A stretch of DNA of 64,000 nucleotides, from NCBI RefSeq assembly GCF_964355755.1, contig NC_092672.1, positions 16,796,501-16,860,500 on the forward strand, written 5' to 3'. The position numbers and the translations under genes are program-made. Below are positions 1-12,400 of this stretch, one piece after another. The DNA is from Antedon mediterranea. Lineage: Eukaryota; Echinodermata; Crinoidea; Comatulida; Antedonidae. Under the pieces are notes generated by a model. The model was not told the origin of the DNA and did no database searches. It saw only the letters and a list, made by a program, of their open reading frames with translations. Position 1 is the first letter of the stretch. Every line of letters starts with the position of its first letter.

Positions 1-98
1 AGACAATTTTGTGATTTTCGAAAAAACTTGTTAACATAAAAACACCAAAGTGCTAAGAATAGCTTCAAATCGCATTTGGAGACATTTTTGACCATTTT

Positions 99-186
99 GT
101 GATTTTCGAAAAAACTTGTTAAGATAAAAACATCAAAATGTACACAATAGCTTCAAATCGCATTTGGAGACGTTTTAGACCATTTT
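99..186 (+). repeat. Type A monomer, representative (88 bp)
   Basis: The commonest class. It starts GTGATTTTCGAAAAAACTTG, continues with TTAACATAAAAACA[C/T]CAAAG, then TG followed by CTTAGAATAGC or TACAGAATAGC, then TTCAAATCGCATTT, and ends GGAGACGTTTTAGACC ATTTT. Frequent subvariants are ATTTTGAGACATTTTAGACCC, GGTTACACAAAAACACC in place of TTAACATAAAAACACC, a 6-bp shorter AAACTTAAGATAAAAATATC form, and GTGTTTTTCG. These variants recur in a fixed neighbour order, which is what exposes the higher-order modules. Confidence 0.95.
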
Positions 187-975
187 GTGATTTTCGAAAA
201 AACTTGTTAACATAAAAACACCAAAGTGCTTAGAATAGCTTCAAATCGCATTTTGAGACATTTTAGACCCTTTTGTGATTTTCGAAAAAACTTGGTTACA
301 CAAAAACACCAAAGTGCTTAAAATAGCTTCAAATCGCATTTGGAGAAGTTTTAAACCATTTTGTGATTTTCGAAAAAACTTGTTAACATAAAAACATCAA
401 AGTGTACAGAATAACTTCAAATCGCATTTGGAGACGTTTTAGACCATTTTGTGATTTTGAAAAAAACTTAACATAAAAACACCAAAGAGCTTAGAATAGC
501 TTCAAATCGCATTTTGAGACATTTTAGACCATTTTGTGATTTTCGAAAAAACTTGTTAAAATAAAAACATCAAAATGTACAGAATAGCTTCAAATCGCAT
601 TTGGAGACGTTTTAGACCATTTTGTGATTTTGAAAAAAACTTGTTAACATAAAAACATCAAAGTGTACAGAATAGCTTCAAATCGCATTTGGAGACGTTT
701 TAGACCATTTTGTGATTTTCGAAAAAACTTGTTAACATAAAAACATCAAAGTGCTTAGAATAGCTTCAAATCGCATTTGGAGACGTTTTAGACCATTTTG
801 TTATTTTCGAAAAAACTTGTTAACATAAAAACACCAAAGTGCTTAGAATAGCTTCATATCGCATTTGGAGACGTTTTAGACCATTTTGTGATTTTCGAAA
901 AAACTTGTTAACATAAAAACACCAAAGTGCTTAGAATAGCTTCAAATCGCATTTTGAGACATTTTAGACCCTTTT

Positions 976-1053
976 GTGATTTTTGAAAAAACTTGTTAAC
1001 ATAAAAACATCAAAGTGCTTCAAATCACATTAGAAACCATTTTAGACCATTTT
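976..1053 (+). repeat. Type D monomer, representative (78 bp, deleted A)
   Basis: It begins like type A (GTGATTTT, AAAAAACTTGTTAACATAAA, AACATCAAAGTGCTT) but the second half is shortened to AAATCACATTAGAAACC followed by GTTTTAGACCATTTT. Aligned with A, 10 bp are missing, roughly the AGCTTCAAAT segment. It is nearly always followed by a monomer starting GAGCATTTCGA (B or C'). A frequent subvariant reads TAGAATCCG instead of TAGAAACCG and tends to precede B copies with TTTTCAAACAAAAACATC. Confidence 0.92.
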
Positions 1054-1140
1054 GAGAATTTCGATAAAACTTTTCACACAAAAACATCAAAGAGCACAAA
1101 ATAGCTTAATATCGTATTTAAAAACGTTTTTGACCATTTT
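1054..1140 (+). repeat. Type B monomer, representative (87 bp)
   Basis: It starts GAGAATTTCGATAAAAC here (GAGCATTTCGATAAAAC in most copies), then TTTTCACACAAAAACATC, AAAGAGCACAAAATAGC, TTAATATCGTATTTAAAAAC and GTTTTTGACCATTTT. It normally follows D and precedes C. A minority of B copies read ACATTAAAGAGC instead of ACATCAAAGAGC, which creates a TTAA; the transposon at 54530 inserted in one of these. Confidence 0.92.
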
Positions 1141-1227
1141 GAGCATTTAGACAAAAAATTTTCAAACAAAACAGCAAAGTGCACAGAATAACTTCAAATC
1201 GCATTTGGAGACGTTTTAGACCATTCT
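1141..1227 (+). repeat. Type C monomer, representative (87 bp)
   Basis: It begins GAGCATTTAGACAAAAAATT here (GAGCATTTCGAC in most copies), then TTCAAACAAAACAGCAAAG, TGCACAGAATAACTTC, AAATCGCATTTGGAGACG and TTTTAGACC. The first half matches type B and the second half matches type A, so it looks like an old B/A recombinant or an intermediate. It follows B and returns the array to A or D monomers. Confidence 0.9.
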
Positions 1228-1818
1228 GTGATTTTCGAAAAAACTTGTTAACATAAAAACACCAAAGTGCTTAGAATAGCTTCAAATCGCATTTTGAGAC
1301 GTTTTAGACCATTCTGTGATTTTCGAAAAAACTTGTTAAGATAAAAACATCAAAGTGCTTAAAATCACATTAGAAACCGTTTTAGACCATTTTGAGCTTT
1401 TCGATAAAACTTTTCACACAAAAACATCAAAGAGCACAAAATAGCTTAATATCGTATTTAAAAACGTTTTTGACCATTTTGAGCATTTCGACAAAAAATT
1501 TTCAAACAAAACAGCAAAGTGCACAGAATAACTTCAAATCGCATTTGGAGACGTTTTAGACCATTTTGTGATTTTCGAAAAAACTTGTTAACATAAAAAC
1601 ACCAAAGTGCTTAGAATAGCTTCAAATCGCATTTGGAGACGTTTTAGACCATGTTGTGATTTTCGAAAAAACTTTTTAACATAAAAACACCAAAGTGCTT
1701 AGAATGGCTTCAAATCGCATTTGGAGACATTTTAGACTGTTTTGTGATTTTCGAAAAAACTTAAGATAAAAATATCAAAGTGCTTCAAATCACATTAGAA
1801 ACCGTTTTAGACCATTTT

Positions 1819-1905
1819 GAGCATTTCGACAAAAATTTTTCACACAAAACAGCAAAGTGTACAGAATAGCTTCAAATCGTATTTGGAGACGTTTTAGACC
1901 TTTTT
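1819..1905 (+). repeat. Type C' monomer, representative (87 bp)
   Basis: A close relative of C that follows D directly, with no B between. It reads GAGCATTTCGACAAAAAT, TTTTCACACAAAACAGC, AAAGTGTACAGAATAGC, TTCAAATCGTATTTGGAG, ACGTTTTAGACCTTTTT. The markers against C are TGTACAG, TCGTATTT and the ending ACCTTTTT. One subvariant has TTTGCAGACG and is followed by an A monomer starting GAGATTTTCG (e.g. near 2128, 29723, 34085, 35269, 48581, 49941, 59031 and 61325). Confidence 0.9.
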
Positions 1906-3519
1906 GTGATTTTCGAAAAAACTTGTTAACATAAAAACACCAAAGTGCTTAGAATAGCTTCAAATCGCATTTTGAGACGTTTTAGACCATTCTGTGATTT
2001 TCGAAAAAACTTGTTAACATAAAAACATCAAAGTGCTTCAAATCACATTAGAAACCGTTTTAGACCATTTTGAGCATTTCGACAAAAAATTTTCACACAA
2101 AACAGCAAAGTGTACAGAATAGCTTCAAATCGTATTTGCAGACGTTTTAGACCTTTTTGAGATTTTCGAAAAAACTTGTTAACATAAAAACATCAAAGTG
2201 CTTCAAATCACATTAGAAACCGTTTTAGACCATTTTGAGAATTTCGACAAAAATTTTTCACACAAAACAGCAAAGTGTACAGAATAGCTTCAAATCGTAT
2301 TTGGAGACGTTTTAGACCTTTTTGTGATTTTCGAAAAAATTTGTTAACATAAAAACACCAAAGTGCTTAGAATAGCTTCAAATCGCATTTGGAGACGTTT
2401 TAGACCATTTTTTGATTTTCGAAAAAACTTGTTAACATAAAAACACCAAAGTGCTTAGAATAGCTTCAAATCGCATTTTGAGACGTTTTAGACCATTCTG
2501 TGATTTTCGAAAAAACTTGTTAACATAAAAACATCAAAGTGCTTAAAATCACATTAGAATCCGTTTTAGACCATTCTGAGCATTTCGATAAAACTTTTCA
2601 AACAAAAACATCAAAGAGCACAAAATAGCTTAATATCGTATTTAAAAACGTTTTTGACCATTTTGAGCATTTCGACAAAAAATTTTCACACAAAACAGCA
2701 AAGTGCACAGAATAGCTTCAAATCGCATTTGGAGACATTTTAGACCATTTTGTGATTTTCGAAAAAACTTGTTAAGATAAAAACATCAAAGTGTACACAA
2801 TAGCTTCAAATCGCATTTGGAGACGTTTTAGACCATTTTGTGATTTTCGAAAAAACTTGTTAACATAAAAACACCAAAGTGCTTAGAATAGCTTCAAATC
2901 GCATTTTGAGACATTTTAGACCCTTTTGTGATTTTCGAAAAAACTTGTTAACATAAAAACACCAAAGTGCTTAGAATGGCTTCAAATCGCATTTGGAGAC
3001 ATTTTAGACTATTTTGTGATTTTCGAAAAAACTTAAGATAAAAATATCAAAGTGCTTCAAATCACATTAGAAACCGTTTTAGACCATTTTGAGCATTTCG
3101 ACAAAAATTTTTCACACAAAACAGCAAAGTGTACAGAATAGCTTCAAATCGTATTTGGAGACGTTTTAGACCTTTTTGTGATTTTCGAAAAAACTTGTTA
3201 ACATAAAAACACCAAAGTGCTTAGAATAGCTTCAAATCGCATTTTGAGACGTTTTAGACCCTTTTGTGATTTTCGAAAAAACTTGGTTACACAAAAACAC
3301 CAAAGTGCTTAAAATAGCTTCAAATCGCATTTGGAGACATTTTAGACTATTTTGTGATTTTCGAAAAAACTTGTTAACATAAAAACATCAAAGTGCTTCA
3401 AATCACATTAGAAACCGTTTTAGACCATTTTGAGGATTTCGACAAAAATTTTTCACACAAAACAGGAAAGTGTACAGAATAGCTTCAAATCGTATTTGGA
3501 GACGTTTTAGACCATTTTT

Positions 3520-4977
3520 TGATTTTCGAAAAAACTTGTTAACATAAAAACACCAAAGTGCTTAGAATAGCTTCAAATCGCATTTTGAGACGTTTTAGAC
3601 AATTCTGTGATTTTCGAAAAAACTTGTTAACATAAAAACATCAAAGTGCTTAAAATCACATTAGAATCCGTTTTAGACCATTTTGAGCATTTCGATAAAA
3701 CTTTTCAAACAAAAACATTAAAGAGCACAAAATAGCTTAATATCGTATTTAAAAACGTTTTTGACCATTTTGAGTATTTCGACAAAAAATTTTCACACAA
3801 AACAGCAAAGTGCACAGAATAACTTCAAATCGCATTTGGAGACGTTTTAGACAATTTTGTGATTTTCGAAAAAACTTGTTAACATAAAAACACCAAAGTG
3901 CTAAGAATAGCTTCAAATCGCATTTGGAGACCTTTTAGTCCATTTTGTGATTTTCGAAAAAACTTGTTAAGATAAAAACATCAAAGTGTACACAATAGCT
4001 TCAAATCGCATTTGGAGACGTTTTAGACCATTTTGTGATTTTCGAAAAAACTTGTTAACATAAAAACACCAAAGTGCTTAGAATAGCTTCAAATCGCATT
4101 TTGAGACATTTTAGACCCTTTTGTGATTTTCGAAAAAACTTGGTTACACAAAAACACCAAAGTGCTTAAAATAGCTTCAAATCGCATTTGGAGAAGTTTT
4201 AAACCATTTTGTGATTTTCGAAAAAACTTGTTAACATAAAAACATCAAAGTGTACAGAATAACTTCAAATCGCATTTGGAGACGTTTTAGACCATTTTGT
4301 GATTTTTGAAAAAACTTGTTAACATAAAAACACCAAAGTGCTTAGAATAGCTTCAAATCGCATTTTTAGACATTTTACACCCTTTTGTGATTTTCGAAAA
4401 AACTTGTTAAAATAAAAACATCAAAGTGTACAGAATAGCTTCAAATCGCATTTGGAGACGTTTTAGACCATTTTGTGATTTTGAAAAAAACTTAACATAA
4501 AAACACCAAAGAGCTTAGAATAGCTTCAAATCGCATTTTGAGACATTTTAGACCATTTTGTGATTTTCGAAAAAACTTGTTAAAATAAAAACATCAAAAT
4601 GTACAGAATAGCTTCAAATCGCATTTGGAGACGTTTTAGACCATTTTGTGATTTTGAAAAAAACTTGTTAACATAAAAACACCAAGGAGCTTAGAATAGC
4701 TTCAAATCGCATTTTGAGACATTTTAGACCATTTTGTGTTTTTCGAAAAAACTTGTTAACATAAAAACATCAAAGTGTACAGAATAGCTTCAAATCGCAT
4801 TTGGAGACGTTTTAGACCATTTTGTGATTTTCGAAAAAACTTGTTAACATAAAAACATCAAAGTGCTTAGAATAGCTTCAAATCGCATTTGGAGACGTTT
4901 TAGACCATTTTGTGATTTTCGAAAAAACTTGTTAACATAAAAACACCAAAGTGCTTAGAATAGCTTCAAATCGCATT
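3520..4977 (+). repeat. Higher-order module 1, copy at 3.5-5.0 kb
   Basis: A run of monomer variants in a diagnostic order: A with ACAATTCTG, then D-B-C, A with ACAATTTTG, A with GTGCTAAGAATAGC, A with TTAAGATAAAAAC and GTACACAATAGC, a GAGAAGTTTTAAACC monomer (4191), a monomer with TTTTTAGACATTTTACACCC (4361), TTAAAATAAAAAC copies, and a GTGTTTTTCG monomer. The same order with shared private changes (GACCTTTTAGTCC at 3929) returns exactly 4468 bp later. The right edge is near 4977, where the partner copy diverges. Confidence 0.85.
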
Positions 4978-7900
4978 TTGAGACATTTTAGACCCTTTTG
5001 TGATTTTCGAAAAAACTTGGTTACACAAAAACACCAAAGTGCTTAAAATAGCTTCAAATCGCATTTAGAGACATTTTAGAATATTTTGTGATTTTCGAAA
5101 AAACTTGGTTACACAAAAACACCAAAGTGCTTAAAATCACATTAGAAACCGTTTTAGACCATTTTGAGCATTTCGATAAAACTTTTCACACAAAAACATC
5201 AAAGAGCACAAAATAGCTTAATATCGTATTTAAAAACGTTTTTGACCATTTTGAGCATTTCGACAAAAAAATTTCACACAAAACAGCAAAGTGCACAGAA
5301 TAACTTCAAATCGCATTTGGAGACGTTTTAGACCATTTTGTGATTTTCGAAAAAACTTGTTAACATAAAAACACCAAAGTGCTTAGAATAGCTTAAAATC
5401 GCATTTTGAGACATTTTAGACCCTTTTGTGATTTTTGAAAAAACTTGTTAACATAAAAACATCAAAGTGCTTCAAATCACATTAGAAACCGTTTTAGACC
5501 ATTTTGAGAATTTCGATAAAACTTTTCACACAAAAACATCAAAGAGCACAAAATAGCTTAATATCGTATTTAAAAACGTTTTTGACCATTTTGAGCATTT
5601 AGACAAAAAAATTTCAAACAAAACAGCAAAGTGCACAGAATAACTTCAAATCGCATTTGGAGACGTTTTAGACCATTCTGTGATTTTCGAAAAAACTTGT
5701 TAACATAAAAACATCAAAGTGCTTAAAATCACATTAGAAACCGTTTTAGACCATTTTGAGCATTTCGATAAAACTTTTCACACAAAAACATTAAAGAGCA
5801 CAAAATAGCTTAATATCGTATTTAAAAACGTTTTTGACCATTTTGAGCATTTCGACAAAAATTTTTCACACAAAACAGCAAAGTGTACAGAATAGCTTCA
5901 AATCCTATTTGGAGACGTTTTAGACCTTTTTGTGATTTCCGAAAAAACTTGTTAACATAAAAACACCAAAGTGCTTAGAATAGCTTCAAATCGCATTTGG
6001 AGACGTTTTAGACCATTTTGTGATTTTCGAAAAAACTTGTTAACATAAAAACACCAAAGTGCTTAGAATAGCTTCAAATCGCATTTTGAGACATTTTAGA
6101 CCCTTTTGTGATTTTCGAAAAAACTTGGTTACACAAAAACACCAAAGTGCTTAAAATAGCTTCAAATTGCATTTGGAGACGTTTTAGACCATTTTGTGAT
6201 TTTCGAAAAAACTTGTTACCATAAAAACACCAAAGTGCTTAGATTAGCTTCAAATCGCATTTTGAGACATTTTAGACCCTTTTGTGATTTTTGAAAAAAC
6301 TTGTTAACATAAAAACACCAAAGAGCTTAGAATAGCTTCAAATCGCATTTTGAGACATTTTAGACCATTTTGTGATTTTCGAAAAAAAACTTGTTAACAT
6401 AAAAACACCAAAGTGCTTAGAATAGCTTCAAATCGCATTTTGAGACATTTTAGACCCTTTTGTGATTTTCGAAAAAACTTGTTAACATAAAAACACCAAA
6501 GTGCTTAGAATGGCTTCAAATCGCATTTGGAGACATTTTAGACTATTTTGTGATTTTCGAAAAAACTTAAGATAAAAATATCAAAGTGCTTCAAATCACA
6601 TTAGAAACCGTTTTAGACCATTTTGAGCATTTCGACAAAAATTTTTCACACAAAACAGCAAAGTGTACAGAATAGCTTCAAATCGTATTTGGAGACGTTT
6701 TAGACCTTTTTGTGATTTTCGAAAAAACTTGTTAACATAAAAACACCAAAGTGCTTAGAATAGCTTCAAATCGCATTTTGAGACGTTTTAGACCCTTTTG
6801 TGATTTTCGAAAAAACTTGGTTACACAAAAACACCAAAGTGCTTAAAATAGCTTCAAATCGCATTTGGAGACATTTTAGACTATTTTGTGATTTTCGAAA
6901 AAACTTGTTAACATAAAAACATCAAAGTGCTTCAAATCACATTAGAAACCGTTTTAGACCATTTTGAGGATTTCGACAAAAATTTTTCACACAAAACAGG
7001 AAAGTGTACAGAATAGCTTCAAATCGTATTTGGAGACGTTTTAGACCATTTTGTGATTTTCGAAAAAACTTGTTAACATAAAAACATCAAAGTGCTTAAA
7101 ATCACATTAGAAACCGTTTTAGACCATTTTGAGCATTTCGATAAAACTTTTCACACAAAAACATCAAAGAGCACAAAATAGCTTAATATCGTATTTAAAA
7201 ACGTTTTTGACCATTTTGAGCATTTCGACAAAAAAATTTCACACAAAACAGAAAAGTGTACAGACTAGCTTCAAATCGTATTTGGAGACGTTTTAGACCT
7301 TTTTGTGATTTTCGAAAAAACTTGTTAACATAAAAACACCAAAGTGCTAAGAATAGCTTCAAATCGCATTTTAGACCATTTTGTGTTTTTCGAAAAAACT
7401 TGTTAAGATAAAAACATCAAAGTGTACACAATAGCTTCAAATCGCATTTGGAGACGTTTTAGACCATTTTGTGATTTTCGAAAAAACTTGTTAACATAAA
7501 AATTCCAAAGTGCTAAGAATAGCTTCAAATCGCATTTGGAGACATTTTAGACCATTTTGTGATTTCCGAAAAAACTTGTTAACATAAAAACATCAAAGTG
7601 TACAGAATAGCTTCAAATCGCATTTGGAGACGTTTTAGACCCTTTTGTAATTTTAGAAAAAACTTGTTAACATAAAAACATCAAAGTGCTTAGAATAGCT
7701 TCAAATCGCATCTTGAGACGTTTTAGACCATTCTGTGATTTTCGAAAAAACTTGTTAACATAAAAACATCAAAGTGCTTAAAATCACATTAGAAACCGTT
7801 TTAGACCATTTTGAGCATTTCGATAAAACTTTTCACACAAAAACATTAAAGAGCACAAAATAGCTTAATATCGTATTTAAAAACGTTTTTGACCATTTTG

Positions 7901-7987
7901 AGCATTTCGACAAAAATTTTTCACACAAAACAGCAAAGTGTACAGAATAGCTTCAAATCGTATTTGGAGACGTTTTAGACCTTTTTG

Positions 7988-9445
7988 TGATTTTCGAAAA
8001 AACTTGTTAACATAAAAACACCAAAGTGCTTAGAATAGCTTCAAATCGCATTTTGAGACGTTTTAGACAATTCTGTGATTTTCGAAAAAACTTGTTAACA
8101 TAAAAACATCAAAGTGCTTAAAATCACATTAGAATCCGTTTTAGACCATTTTGAGCATTTCGATAAAACTTTTCACACAAAAACATCAAAGAGCACAAAA
8201 TAGCTTAATATCGTATTTAAAAACGTTTTTGACCATTTTGAGCATTTCGACAAAAAATTTTCACACAAAACAGCAAAGTGCACAGAATAACTTCAAATCG
8301 CATTTGGAGACGTTTTAGACAATTTTGTGATTTTCGAAAAAACTTGTTAACATAAAAACACCAAAGTGCTAAGAATAGCTTCAAATCGCATTTGGAGACC
8401 TTTTAGTCCATTTTGTGATTTTCGAAAAAACTTGTTAAGATAAAAACATCAAAGTGTACACAATAGCTTCAAATCGCATTTGGAGACGTTTTAGACCATT
8501 TTGTGATTTTCGAAAAAACTTGTTAACATAAAAACACCAAAGTGCTTAGAATAGCTTCAAATCGCATTTTGAGACATTTTAGACCCTTTTGTGATTTTCG
8601 AAAAAACTTGGTTACACAAAAACACCAAAGTGCTTAAAATAGCTTCAAATCGCATTTGGAGAAGTTTTAAACCATTTTGTGATTTTCGAAAAAACTTGTT
8701 AACATAAAAACATCAAAGTGTACAGAATAACTTCAAATCGCATTTGGAGACGTTTTAGACCATTTTGTGATTTTTGAAAAAACTTGTTAACATAAAAACA
8801 CCAAAGTGCTTAGAATAGCTTCAAATCGCATTTTTAGACATTTTACACCCTTTTGTGATTTTCGAAAAAACTTGTTAAAATAAAAACATCAAAGTGTACA
8901 GAATAGCTTCAAATCGCATTTGGAGACGTTTTAGACCATTTTGTGATTTTGAAAAAAACTTAACATAAAAACACCAAAGAGCTTAGAATAGCTTCAAATC
9001 GCATTTTGAGACATTTTAGACCATTTTGTGATTTTCGAAAAAACTTGTTAAAATAAAAACATCAAAATGTACAGAATAGCTTCAAATTGCATTTGGAGAC
9101 GTTTTAGACCATTTTGTGATTTTGAAAAAAACTTGTTAACATAAAAACACCAAAGAGCTTAGAATAGCTTCAAATCGCATTTTGAGACATTTTAGACCAT
9201 TTTGTGTTTTTCGAAAAAACTTGTTAACATAAAAACATCAAAGTGTACAGAATAGCTTCAAATCGCATTTGGAGACGTTTTAGACCATTTTGTGATTTTC
9301 GAAAAAACTTGTTAACATAAAAAAATCAAAGTGCTTAGAATAGCTTCAAATCGCATTTGGAGACGTTTTAGACCATTTTGTGATTTTCGAAAAAACTTGT
9401 TAACATAAAAACACCAAAGTGCTTAGAATAGCTTCAAATCGCATT
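7988..9445 (+). repeat. Higher-order module 1, copy at 8.0-9.4 kb
   Basis: This copy is collinear with 3520-4977 at a constant offset of 4468 bp. Checked markers are ACAATTCTG at 3601/8069, CCTTTTAGTC at 3931/8399, GAGAAG at 4191/8659 and CATTTTTAGA at 4361/8829. Only scattered single-base differences were seen (for example AAATTGC for AAATCGC, and AAAAATC for AAACATC). Past 9445 it leaves the module through an abnormal A-to-C junction (CCATGTTGAGCATTTCG). Confidence 0.85.
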
Positions 9446-12400
9446 TGGAGACGTTTTAGACCATGTTGAGCATTTCGACAAAAAATTTTCACACAAAACA
9501 GCAAAGTGCACAGAATAACTTCAAATCGCATTTGGAGACGTTTTAGACCATTTTGTGATTTTCGAAAAAACTTGTTAACATAAAAACACCAAAGTGCTAA
9601 GAATAGCTTCAAATCGCATTTGGAGACATTTTAGACCATTTTGTGATTTTCGAAAAAACTTGTTAAGATAAAAACATCAAAGTGTACACAATAGCTTCAA
9701 ATCGCATTTGGAGACGTTTTAGACCATTTTGTGATTTTCGAAAAAACTTGTTAACATAAAAACACCAAAGTGCTTAGAATAGCTTCAAATCGCATTTGGA
9801 GACGTTTTAGACCATGTTGTGATTTTCGAAAAAACTTTTTAACATAAAAACACCAAAGTGCTTAGAATGGCTTCAAATCGCATTTGGAGACATTTTAGAC
9901 TGTTTTGTGATTTTCGAAAAAACTTAAGATAAAAATATCAAAGTGCTTCAAATCACATTAGAAACCGTTTTAGACCATTTTGAGCATTTCGACAAAAATT
10001 TTTCACACAAAACAGCAAAGTGTACAGAATAGCTTCAAATCGTATTTGGAGACGTTTTAGACCTTTTTGTGATTTTCGAAAAAACTTGTTAACATAAAAA
10101 CACCAAAGTGCTTAGAATAGCTTCAAATCGCATTTTGAGACGTTTTAGACCCTTTTGTGATTTTCGAAAAAACTTGGTTACACAAAAACACCAAAGTGCT
10201 TAAAATAGCTTCAAATCGCATTTGGAGACATTTTAGACTATTTTGTGATTTTCGAAAAAACTTGTTAACATAAAAACATCAAAGTGCTTCAAATCACATT
10301 AGAAACCGTTTTAGAACATTTTGAGCATTTCGACAAAAATTTTTCACACAAAACAGCAAAGTGTACAGAATAGCTTCAAATCGTATTTGGAGACGTTTTA
10401 GACCTTTTTGTGATTTTCGAAAAAACTTGTTAACATAAAAACACCAAAGTGCTTAGAATAGCTTCAAATCGCATTTTGAGACGTTTTAGACCATTCTGTG
10501 ATTTTCGAAAAAACTTGTTAAGATAAAAACATCAAAGTGCTAAAAATCACATTAGAAACCGTTTTAGACCATTTTGAGCATTTCGATAAAACTTTTCAAA
10601 CAAAAACATCAAAGAGCACAAAATAGCTTAATATCGTATTTAAAAACGTTTTTGACCATTTTGAGCATTTCGACAAAAAATTTTCAAACAAAACAGCAAA
10701 GTGCACAGAATAACTTCAAATCGCATTTGGAGAAGTTTTAAACCATTTTGTGATTTTCGAAAAAACTTGTTAACATAAAAACATCAAAGTATACAGAATA
10801 ACTTCAAATCGCATTTGGAGACGTTTTAGACCATTTTGTGATTTTTGAAAAAACTTGTTAACATAAAAACACCAAAGTGCTTAGAATAGCTTCAAATCGC
10901 ATTTTTAGACATTTTACACCCTTTTGTGATTTTCGAAAAAACTTGTTAAAATAAAAACATCAAAGTGTACAGAATAGCTTCAAATCGCATTTGGAGACGT
11001 TTTAGACCATTTTGTGATTTTGAAAAAAACTTGTTAACATAAAAACACAAAAGTGCTTAGAATAGCTTCAAATCGCATTTTGAGACATTTTAGACCATTT
11101 TGTGATTTTCGAAAAAACTTGTTAACATAAAAACACCAAAGTGCTAAGAATAGCTTCAAATCGCATTTGGAGACATTTTAGACCATTTTGTGTTTTTCGA
11201 AAAAACTTGTTAACATAAAAACACCAAAGAGCTTAGAATAGCTTCAAATCGCATTTTGAGACATTTTAGACCATTTTGTGATTTTCGAAAAAACTTGTTA
11301 AAATAAAAACATCAAAATGTACAGAATAGCTTCAAATCGCATTTGGAGACGTTTTAGACCATTTTGTGATTTTGAAAAAAACTTGTTAACATAAAAACAC
11401 CAAAGAGCTTAGAATAGCTTCAAATCGCATTTTGAGACATTTTAGACCATGTTGTGTTTTTCGAAAAAACTTGTTAACATAAAAACATCAAAGTGTACAG
11501 AATAGCTTCAAATCGCATTTGGAGACGTTTTAGACCATTTTGTGATTTTCGAAAAAACTTGTTAACATAAAAACATCAAAGTGCTTAGAATAGCTTCAAA
11601 TCGCATTTGGAGACGTTTTAGACCATTTTGTGATTTTCGAAAAAACTTGTTAACATAAAAACACCAAAGTGCTTAGAATAGCTTCAAATCGCATTTTGAG
11701 ACATTTTAGACCCTTTTGTGATTTTCGAAAAAACTTGGTTACACAAAAACACCAAAGTGCTTAAAATAGCTTCAAATCGCATTTGGAGACATTTTAGAAT
11801 ATTTTGTGATTTTCGAAAAAACTTGGTTACACAAAAACACCAAAGTGCTTAAAATCACATTAGAAACCGTTTTAGACCATTTTGAGCATTTCGATAAAAC
11901 TTTTCACACAAAAACATCAAAAAGCACAAAATAGCTTAATATCGTATTTAAAAACGTTTTTGACCATTTTGAAAATTTCGACAAAAAAATTTCACACAAG
12001 ACAGCAAAGTGCACAGAATAACTTCAAATCGCATTTGGAGACGTTTTAGACCATTTTGTGATTTTCGAAAAAACTTGTTAACATAAAAACACCAAAGTGC
12101 TTAGAATAGCTTCAAATCACATTTTGAGACATTTTAGACCCTTTTGTGATTTTTGAAAAAACTTGTTAACATAAAAACATCAAAGTGCTTCAAATCACAT
12201 TAGAAACCGTTTTAGACCATTTTGAGAATTTCGATAAAACTTTTCACACAAAAACATCAAAGAGCACAAAGTAGCTTAATATCGTATTTAAAAACGTTTT
12301 TGACCATTTTGAGCATTAAAACAAAAAATTTTCAAACAAAACAGCAAAGTGCACAGAATAACTTCAAATCGCATTTGGAGACGTTTTAGACCATTCTGTG

